A stretch of 64,000 bases of DNA from Elusimicrobiales bacterium. GTDB taxonomy: Bacteria; Elusimicrobiota; Elusimicrobia; Elusimicrobiales; Elusimicrobiaceae. How positions within the stretch are numbered: the stretch's first letter is position 1; every line of letters starts with the position of its first letter. Positions 58,377 to 64,000 of this stretch are shown piece after piece. The translations under genes were made by a program, and so were the position numbers. Below the pieces are notes generated by a model. The model was not told the origin of the DNA and made no database searches. It saw only the letters and a list, made by a program, of their open reading frames with translations. The stretch is from NCBI GenBank assembly GCA_041651175.1, contig JBAZJT010000001.1, forward strand, positions 124,001 to 188,000. Reading direction: 5' to 3'.

Positions 58377-59660
58377 TCAGGACGGCTTTCTAAGCGATTT
58401 CAGCCTGCTGCCCGCGCTCTTGGCCGCAGAGTTGCCGGCATAGCGGTCCGCCACCTGCTGGTATATCTCTACCGCCTTGTCGGGGTTGAGCAGATTTTTT
58501 TCGTAAACCATGCCTGCGTCAAAAAGCACGGACGGCGTGTCCGCATTGTCGGGATATTCGGACACGATACGCTCGCGCAGCTTGATTTCCTGGTCGTAGT
58601 CGCGCAGGTCCTTGTGCGATATCGCGGCGGCGCGCATCAGCGCGTCAAAACCTTTGGGGCCCTTGAGCTTGTCGGCCACGCGCACCAGCACGTTCACGGC
58701 GTCCTGCGGGCGCTTGAGCTTTTCAAACAGGATATTCGCTTCGGCAAACATCGCGTCCGATGCGGTGTCCTTGCCCTCGTAGAGGCGGGCTATTTTCTCG
58801 TAGACGTCCACGGCCAGTTCGTACTGCTTGTCGCCTTCCGATATTTTGGCCATCTGGTTGTAGGCCGTGCCGGCCTCGTCTGATGTCGCGAAATGGTCCA
58901 CCACATACTGGTAGCATTCCAGCGCCCTGCCGTTGTTTTTGAGGCTGGTGTAATAAACATCGCCCGCCAGCCGCTTGGCCTTGGCCAGCAGCGCGCTTTC
59001 CGGGTAGACGGCCAGAATGCGCTCGTAGTCGTATACCGCTCCGAGATAGAGGCCCTTCCGTATCCTGAGCGCGGCGCGGGACATCAGCAGCTCGTCCATT
59101 TTCGGATAGCCCGGATTGCGGGCCATGAAATCCTCATACTCGCCAAGCAGCGGCTCGTAGAATTCCGCCCCGCCGATGTCGGACATATCTGTCAGGAACT
59201 TGGCCAGACGCGCGGTTTGGGAATCCGACGGGTTGACGCCGCGCAGCGCGTCCAGCAGCGGCTGGCGCAGCCTGCGGTCCACACGCTTGTCCAGCAGCGA
59301 GTTGAAAAGCGCCTTGGCCTTGAAATTCAGGGAAGATTCCGGGAATTCGTACACGTGATGGGCCAGGGTTGCCACGGCGGCTTTGTACCGCTCCAGCTTG
59401 ATTTGCTGCTCCGCCTTGAATATCAGCGCGGCGGCGGCCTGCTCGCGCCCGCCGTTGGCGGAAAGCCAGGCATCCGTGTCTTCCAGCAGGGCGGCGGCAA
59501 GCTCCGGGCTGGGATTGTCGGCCTGCTCGTTGAGAAATTTCCATTCGCGGGCGGCGGTTTCCTCAGGATTGGATTTGGGCGCAGCCTGTTCCGCGCGCGC
59601 GGCCCCGGTAAAGGCCGCGAAAAGACAAATAGCCGCCGTCAGACAAGAAAACTGCTTCAT
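58377..59660 (-). CDS. Secreted TPR repeat protein
   Basis: 427 residues from ATG 59660, with GGAGG upstream (the next ATG upstream lies in the Shine-Dalgarno itself). Signal peptide MKQFSCLTAAICLFAAFTGAARA. Eight or more TPR units (DPDKAVEIYQQVADRYAGNSAA at the end; ELAVDVYEKIARLYEGKDTAS), one per ~35-40 residues. Looks like CpoB/YbgF or BamD-type periplasmic TPR proteins but shows no lipobox. Convergent to the 57152 gene. Confidence 0.78.
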   Translation of the reverse strand: MKQFSCLTAAICLFAAFTGAARAEQAAPKSNPEETAAREWKFLNEQADNPSPELAAALLEDTDAWLSANGGREQAAAALIFKAEQQIKLERYKAAVATLAHHVYEFPESSLNFKAKALFNSLLDKRVDRRLRQPLLDALRGVNPSDSQTARLAKFLTDMSDIGGAEFYEPLLGEYEDFMARNPGYPKMDELLMSRAALRIRKGLYLGAVYDYERILAVYPESALLAKAKRLAGDVYYTSLKNNGRALECYQYVVDHFATSDEAGTAYNQMAKISEGDKQYELAVDVYEKIARLYEGKDTASDAMFAEANILFEKLKRPQDAVNVLVRVADKLKGPKGFDALMRAAAISHKDLRDYDQEIKLRERIVSEYPDNADTPSVLFDAGMVYEKNLLNPDKAVEIYQQVADRYAGNSAAKSAGSRLKSLRKPS

Positions 59661-59689
59661 ACCATCCTCCATGCCGGGTGATTATGTAA

Positions 59690-59881
59690 TATAATACCTC
59701 TTTGACGGGGCGGCGTTCAATAGCCGCGGATATCCATGGAAGAAACCCGCCTTGCCGCGGGAAGTTTTATCCGCAAGATTGAACACGGGTTTTCACGGGT
59801 TATTCCGGCTTTTTTCTGATGAAAAAGGACGGCGCGGGACAAAAATATCGATTTTGGCCCCAAAGCTTATTCGGGAGCGAT
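59690..59881. other. Short intergenic region before rlmN with repeat edge
   Basis: Holds a GGGTTTTCACGGGTT-type tandem and, at 59850-59878, GATTTTGGCC ... AAGCTTATTCGGGAGC, the dispersed-repeat edge that supplies rlmN's Shine-Dalgarno. No gene is seen in the rest. Confidence 0.55.
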
Positions 59882-60916
59882 ATGAACTTTGAATCTCTCA
59901 AGAAATATGCGAAAAAAGAAGGGCTGCCGGGCTACCGCGTCTCGCAGATGAGGCAGGCGGTTTTCTCGGCTGCGGTCTCCTCGTGGCTGGACGTGTCCTC
60001 GCTGCCGGAGGACATGCGGCTCAAACTGGAGGAGGAGCAGCCTATTCTCTCGTTCTCGGCGGAGAGCGTGCTGCGCTCCAGGTCCGGCAACTGCTTCAAG
60101 GCGCTGGTGAAGCTGCGCGACGGGCTGAAGGTGGAAACCGTGCTGCTCTCCCCCATGAAAAACAGGTGGACGGTCTGCGTCTCCACCCAGGTGGGCTGCG
60201 AGGTGGGCTGCGCCATATGCGCCACCGGAAAGATGAGATTCCGCCGCAACCTTTCGGCGGAGGAAATAACGGACCAGCCGCTTTTCTGGCAGCAATTTCT
60301 GAAAAAAGAGGGCGCGGGGGAGCGCGTGGGCGCAGTGGTTTTCATGGGAATGGGGGAGCCGCTGCTCAATTACGCCGCCGTGGTGAAGGCGGCGGGCGAT
60401 ATTTCCGACCCGCAGTATCTGGGCATAGGCCAGCGGCACATATCCATTTCCACCTGCGGCCATGCGGGGGCGATAATGGCGCTGGCCGCGGACCTGCCGC
60501 AGGCTAATCTGGCGCTGTCGCTCCATTCCGCGGACGAGGAGGAGCGCAGCCGCCTCGTCCCCATGAACAAGAAATACGGGCTTGAGACTCTGGCGCGCGC
60601 GCTGGAGAAATACATAAGCAAAACCGGGCGGCAGGTTTTCATAGAATACGCCGTCATCCCCGGCGTCAACAACACGCCGCGCCATATGCGCCTGCTGGTG
60701 AAATGGATAACGGACATAGACAAAAGCTATCTCATTTGCGTGAATTTGATTCCGCACAACCCCTGCGGCGCGGGCGCCCCGGACGAGGAGGCCGCAACGC
60801 GCTTTGCCGCCGCGCTGACGGGAATGGGGATGCAGGCCACGGTGCGCAAAAGCCTGGGCGCGGACATCAAGGGCGCCTGCGGGCAATTGTTCGCGGAGCA
60901 GGGAGAGAAACCATGA
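59882..60916 (+). CDS. rlmN: 23S rRNA (adenine2503-C2)-methyltransferase / tRNA methyltransferase
   Basis: 344 residues. Radical-SAM methyltransferase that makes m2A2503 in 23S rRNA and m2A37 in some tRNAs. The iron-sulfur motif is VGCEVGCAICATGKM (CxxxCxxC), with GMGEPLLNY and FIEYAVIPGVNN following; the second catalytic Cys is in GACGQLFAEQ at the C-terminus. The ATG at 59882 has CGGGAGC upstream from a repeat edge. Stop overlaps the M3 gene (ATGA). Confidence 0.95.
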   Translation: MNFESLKKYAKKEGLPGYRVSQMRQAVFSAAVSSWLDVSSLPEDMRLKLEEEQPILSFSAESVLRSRSGNCFKALVKLRDGLKVETVLLSPMKNRWTVCVSTQVGCEVGCAICATGKMRFRRNLSAEEITDQPLFWQQFLKKEGAGERVGAVVFMGMGEPLLNYAAVVKAAGDISDPQYLGIGQRHISISTCGHAGAIMALAADLPQANLALSLHSADEEERSRLVPMNKKYGLETLARALEKYISKTGRQVFIEYAVIPGVNNTPRHMRLLVKWITDIDKSYLICVNLIPHNPCGAGAPDEEAATRFAAALTGMGMQATVRKSLGADIKGACGQLFAEQGEKP

Positions 60917-62940
60917 ACAAACTTCTGGCCGCCGGAATAATCGCCGCCTCCGGCCCGGCGGCGGGCGATATTCCGTCAAAAACCGATGCGCTGGCTTTTG
61001 ACCGCGCCTCCGCCGCGCAGATAACGGCAGCGGGCGGAGATTCGCTTAAAAAACTGGCCGCCCGGCTGGACGCGATAGCCGCCCTGCCACAAGACAGGCG
61101 CGGTTTTGCCGATACCGCGCTGGCGCTGGAAAACGCGCTTTCCGATTTTGAGGATGAAACCACCCCGCTGACGTTTATGGCTTATGTCTCGGAGGACGCC
61201 GCCGCGCGGGACGCCGCCGCGAAGCTTGAGGAGCAGTCGGGCCGCTGCATGGTGGATGTGTTCACCCGCAAGGACCTCTTTGAAGCGGTGAACGCCGCCG
61301 CCCGCAAAACCCCCGCCCTGCCGCCGGAAGACTCATTTCTTATGGAGCGGCTGCTACTGGAATTCAGGCGCAACGGCCTGGCCCTGCCGCCGGAGCAGCT
61401 GGAGGAGTTCCGCCGCCTCAAGAAAAACCTGGTCGCGCTGGAACTGGAATTTGACAAAAATATACGCGATTACAAGGACCACATAGAGGTTTCCACCCCC
61501 CAGCTTGCGGGCATGGGGCAGGGTTATACAGACGGCCTGGCCAGAACCGCAGACGGGAAATTCATCATAACGATGGACTACCCGGATTATCTGCCCTTCA
61601 TGGACAATGCCCACGACGACGACGCCCGCAAATCGCTGGAATTCAAATTCAACAACCGCTGCGTTCCCGGCAATATCGCGCTGCTTGAATACACGCTCGG
61701 CCTGCGGGACCGGCTGGCAAAAATGCTGGGCTATAAAAACCACGCCGAGTTTGTGCTGGAAGACAGGATGGCCGCCCGCCCGGACCGGGCGGAGGATTTT
61801 CTTGAGCGGCTGGCCGGCAAGCTGGAGCCGAAAGCCAAAAACGAGCTGGCCGCCATGCGCGCGCTGCGCCTGAAAGAGACCGGGCAGGACCTGCCGCTGG
61901 CCGCCTGGAATCTGCGCTACTGGGACAATTTCCGCAAGCGCGCCGAATTCAACGTGGACAGCGAAAGGCTCCGTGAATACTTCCCCGCCGAACAGACCAT
62001 AGCGGGGATGCTGGACATTTTCTCCGGCATGTTTAATGTTAACATAAAGCCCGCGGACCTGCCCGCGTGGAGCAAAGACGTAAAAGCCTATATTGTGGCC
62101 GAAAAAGCCGGCGAGCCGCTGGGATATTTCTATCTGGACCTTTATCCGCGCGACGGGAAATACAAGCACATGGCCTGCTTCCCGTTAAGGAAGGGAATGG
62201 CAAAACCCTCCGGCGGCTACCGCAGCCCGGCGGCGGCGATAGTGGGCAATTTCTCAAAGCCTTCCGCGGGCGCGCCCGCGCTGCTGCGCCACGGCGAGGT
62301 GGAAACCCTGTTCCACGAATTCGGCCACACGCTGCACAACATTTTCACAAAGGCGAAATACGCCTCGCTGTCCGGCACTTCGGTGCAGCGCGATTTTGTG
62401 GAAACCCCCTCCACCCTGCTGGAAAACTGGGTGTGGGAGCCGGAGATAATAAGGCGGCTGTCCTCCCATTACAAAACCGGAGCGAAAATGCCGGAAGAGG
62501 ACATTGCCCGGCTGGTAGCCAGCCGCAACGCAAACTCGGGCATGATAAATATCCGGCAGGTGTTTCTGTCGCTGCTGGACATGGCCTATCACACCTCCCG
62601 GCATCCAGACACCACCGGCATTTACAGCTCGCTCCAGAAAAAGACGATGCTGGTCCCCATGACGGAGGGCACAAACCCGCAGGCCGCCTTCGGCCACCTG
62701 ATGGGCGGCTACGACGCGGGCTATTACGGCTATCTGTGGGCGCGGGTCATCTCGGCGGATATTTTCTCGGTGTTCAAAAAGCGCGGCATCACCGACCCCG
62801 CCACGGGAGAAAGCTACAGAAAGCTGATTCTTTCCACGGGCCGCGTGCCGGACGAGAACAAACAGATAGCCGCCTTCCTGGGCCGGCCTTTCAGAGAGGA
62901 CGCCTTTATTTCCGCGCTGGGCCTCTCCGGCGGACGCTGA
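60913..62940 (+). CDS. M3 family oligopeptidase
   Basis: 675 residues. Zinc motif LFHEFGHTLHNIF (HExxH; near residue 464), with downstream Glu in LLENWVWEPE. Thimet oligopeptidase/Dcp-like fold. The N-terminus (MNKLLAAGIIAASGPAAGD) might be a short signal sequence, which would put it in the periplasm; that is uncertain. Degrades short peptides. Starts by overlap with rlmN. Confidence 0.9.
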   Translation: MNKLLAAGIIAASGPAAGDIPSKTDALAFDRASAAQITAAGGDSLKKLAARLDAIAALPQDRRGFADTALALENALSDFEDETTPLTFMAYVSEDAAARDAAAKLEEQSGRCMVDVFTRKDLFEAVNAAARKTPALPPEDSFLMERLLLEFRRNGLALPPEQLEEFRRLKKNLVALELEFDKNIRDYKDHIEVSTPQLAGMGQGYTDGLARTADGKFIITMDYPDYLPFMDNAHDDDARKSLEFKFNNRCVPGNIALLEYTLGLRDRLAKMLGYKNHAEFVLEDRMAARPDRAEDFLERLAGKLEPKAKNELAAMRALRLKETGQDLPLAAWNLRYWDNFRKRAEFNVDSERLREYFPAEQTIAGMLDIFSGMFNVNIKPADLPAWSKDVKAYIVAEKAGEPLGYFYLDLYPRDGKYKHMACFPLRKGMAKPSGGYRSPAAAIVGNFSKPSAGAPALLRHGEVETLFHEFGHTLHNIFTKAKYASLSGTSVQRDFVETPSTLLENWVWEPEIIRRLSSHYKTGAKMPEEDIARLVASRNANSGMINIRQVFLSLLDMAYHTSRHPDTTGIYSSLQKKTMLVPMTEGTNPQAAFGHLMGGYDAGYYGYLWARVISADIFSVFKKRGITDPATGESYRKLILSTGRVPDENKQIAAFLGRPFREDAFISALGLSGGR

Positions 62941-62954
62941 CCGCGGCGGCGAAA

Positions 62955-62981
62955 TTGACTTTCCGCGGCGGGGTTTATACC
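62955..62981 (+). promoter_or_regulatory. Possible promoter of the DUF6485 gene
   Basis: TTGACT (62955-62960) and TATACC (62976-62981), spacer 15 bp, shorter than usual. Start would be near 62988. Confidence 0.35.
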
Positions 62982-63003
62982 ATCTAAATGACCGGAGGTT
63001 TGT

Positions 63004-63198
63004 ATGGAATGTAAAAAAGCCCGGAACGCGGCTTCATGCAAATGCACGCACTCTTCCTGCTCCAACCGGGGAATGTGCTGCGACTGCGTGGCCTATCACC
63101 GCGAGGCGGGCCAGATACCCGGCTGCTTTTTTGACGAGAAATCCGAGCGGGAACACGACCGCTCCACAGAGTTCTTTATCAAAAGCCGCTCCGCGTAA
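63004..63198 (+). CDS. DUF6485 family small cysteine-rich protein
   Basis: 64 residues. Pattern MEC...C-C--SSCSNRGMCCDCVAYH...GCFF, as I recall for DUF6485: nine Cys with a His that could bind iron-sulfur or zinc. Function unknown. GGAGG is 7 bases before the ATG. Followed 18 bp later by ridA. Confidence 0.8.
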   Translation: MECKKARNAASCKCTHSSCSNRGMCCDCVAYHREAGQIPGCFFDEKSEREHDRSTEFFIKSRSA

Positions 63199-63216
63199 CC
63201 CGCTCAGGAGGATTTC

Positions 63217-63597
63217 ATGGAGAAAAAAATCATCGTTTCCGAAGCCATTCCCAAGGCGGTGGGGCCGTATTCCCACGCGATACACGCGGGCGGCACGGTC
63301 TACACTTCCGGCGTGCTGCCGCTGGATGCGGTTACCGGCCAGCTGGCCGGCGGCGACATAAAAACCCAGACCGAAAAAGTGATGGAAAACCTAGACAACA
63401 CGCTTAAGGCCGCCGGCATGGGGCTGGAAAACATAGTCAAAACAACGGTTTTCCTGACCAATCTGACCGATTTTGCCGATATGAACGAGGTTTACGGCAA
63501 GGTTTTCAAATCCAATTATCCGGCGCGCACCACCGTGCAGGTCGCCGCCCTTCCCAGGGGCGCGATGGTGGAGATAGAGGCCGTCGCCGTCAAGTGA
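63217..63597 (+). CDS. ridA: RidA family reactive-intermediate deaminase
   Basis: 126 residues of the YjgF/YER057c/UK114 family. Hydrolyses reactive enamine/imine intermediates. SEAIPKAVGPYSHAI at the N-terminus, the catalytic Arg in ARTTVQVAALPRG and Glu in VEIEAVAV at the C-terminus. Complete; trimeric in relatives. Shine-Dalgarno AGGAGG upstream. Overlaps the next gene's GTG by 4 bp. Confidence 0.95.
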   Translation: MEKKIIVSEAIPKAVGPYSHAIHAGGTVYTSGVLPLDAVTGQLAGGDIKTQTEKVMENLDNTLKAAGMGLENIVKTTVFLTNLTDFADMNEVYGKVFKSNYPARTTVQVAALPRGAMVEIEAVAVK

Positions 63598-64000
63598 ACG
63601 CGCGCCGGGCCGGAATTCTGCTGCCGCTTTTCTCCATGCGCTCGTCCTCGGACTGGGGGACGGGCGACTTTTCCTCGCTGGCGCTGTGGGCGCGGCTGGC
63701 CGGGCGGCACGGCGCGAAAATCATACAGATACTGCCGGTGCATGAAATGCCCCCGGAGCAGGAATGCCCCTACACCGCGCTGACCGCCTTCGCGCTGGAG
63801 CCTGCATATATAGACGTTTCCTCGGTTGAGGATGTGCTGCAATGCGGCGCCACGCGTAAAATCCTGAATTCCCGCAAGACCAAAGCGGAGCTGCGCGCGC
63901 TCAACAAAAGCGCGGCGGTTGATTATGCCCGCGTCAAAACCCTGAAATACAAGATACTATGGGAAGGCTTCCGCCATTTTCAGAACAGCCCGCAGGGGCG
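63594..64000 (+). CDS. 4-alpha-glucanotransferase-like protein, 3' end outside window
   Basis: The GTG start overlaps the ridA stop (GTGA). 135 residues are in the window. LFSMRSSSDWGTGDFSSL and AKIIQILPVHEMPP followed by CPYTALTAFALEPAYI match the N-terminal part of GH77 amylomaltases (MalQ/DPE type), which shift maltosyl units between glucans. The catalytic residues lie beyond the window, so activity cannot be judged. Confidence 0.75.
   Translation, partial: MNARRAGILLPLFSMRSSSDWGTGDFSSLALWARLAGRHGAKIIQILPVHEMPPEQECPYTALTAFALEPAYIDVSSVEDVLQCGATRKILNSRKTKAELRALNKSAAVDYARVKTLKYKILWEGFRHFQNSPQG

Noticed and set aside
1..64000. CRISPR array, rRNA genes, or an intact insertion sequence with transposase
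   Set aside because: No evenly spaced direct repeats, no rRNA-like sequence and no transposase-like protein were seen.

Overview
The window is a GC-rich bacterial chromosome segment from a Gram-negative, diderm organism. The envelope genes point that way: TolQ/TolR/TolA-like genes, LspA with lipoproteins, a predicted outer-membrane barrel, and an O-antigen-ligase-like protein. Many tetratricopeptide (TPR) proteins, GT-C-like or YfhO-like membrane proteins and several type IV pilin-like proteins, together with a DUF6485 protein, resemble Elusimicrobiota (or a related uncultured diderm phylum). That is an inference from gene content: no rRNA lies in the window, and no search could be run.

Layout. 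1-6215 (+): ileS (5' end outside the window), lspA, a TPR lipoprotein and a GT-C-like fusion protein. 6216-6806: a repeat-dense non-coding block. 6807-10578 (+): a flavodoxin/ferredoxin protein, two nucleoside-type ABC permeases and a DedA protein. 10737-12263 (-): a NagZ-like GH3 enzyme. 12358-16248 (+): csp with its own promoter and terminator, a TMTC-like membrane/TPR protein, and an 8-oxoguanine-deaminase-like amidohydrolase. 24949-16322 (-): a ten-gene run rpsF-ssb-rpsR-rplI-dnaB-alr-gatB-nadC-metallophosphoesterase-M23 peptidase. 25057-26943 (-): a YfhO-like protein. 27020-32307 (+): a pilin, DUF948, a cNMP-binding protein, an AI-2E family permease, a TPR protein and a second YfhO-like protein. 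37806-32279 (-): a PilX/PilV/PilW-like minor pseudopilin operon whose middle gene encodes 1078 residues. 44275-37922 (-): tRNA-Pro, a two-peptidase secreted protein, a class III nucleotide cyclase, a TPR protein and rsmA. 45294-44341 (-): an epimerase. 45295-45854: a repeat block plus tRNA-Arg(CCG) with a partial duplicate. 50243-45855 (-): a degenerate histidine kinase, a DegT aminotransferase, a membrane protein and a secreted C26 hydrolase. 50316-51221 (+): a predicted outer-membrane protein. 56142-51258 (-): TolQ/TolR/TolA-like genes, an O-antigen-ligase/TPR protein and a NYN protein. 56198-58228 (+): a methyltransferase, a candidate small RNA and a TPR protein. 59660-58377 (-): a TPR protein. 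59882-64000 (+): rlmN, an M3 peptidase, a DUF6485 protein, ridA and the 5' part of a 4-alpha-glucanotransferase gene.

The most unusual content lies between genes. A dispersed repeat family of roughly 100-190 bp, with imperfect terminal inverted repeats, recurs at about ten places. Its edge carries a GGGAGC motif that sits at Shine-Dalgarno distance from the start codons of several genes, and in one case the repeat appears to encode the first ~37 residues of a protein. A separate 434-bp element has 33-bp perfect inverted ends flanked by TA. A 52-bp direct repeat duplicates the 3' end and terminator of tRNA-Arg. A promoter-terminator pair predicts a ~55-nt RNA with a C-rich loop. Several genes at the head of transcription units lack a Shine-Dalgarno and have a -10-like box just before the start codon, which suggests leaderless mRNAs.

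Functionally the window mixes translation and replication housekeeping with envelope biogenesis. Two themes recur: large polytopic membrane proteins joined to TPR or beta-rich domains (candidate glycan assembly or protein O-glycosylation), and pilus or pseudopilus components. All start codons were chosen by reading Shine-Dalgarno, overlap and homology patterns by eye.
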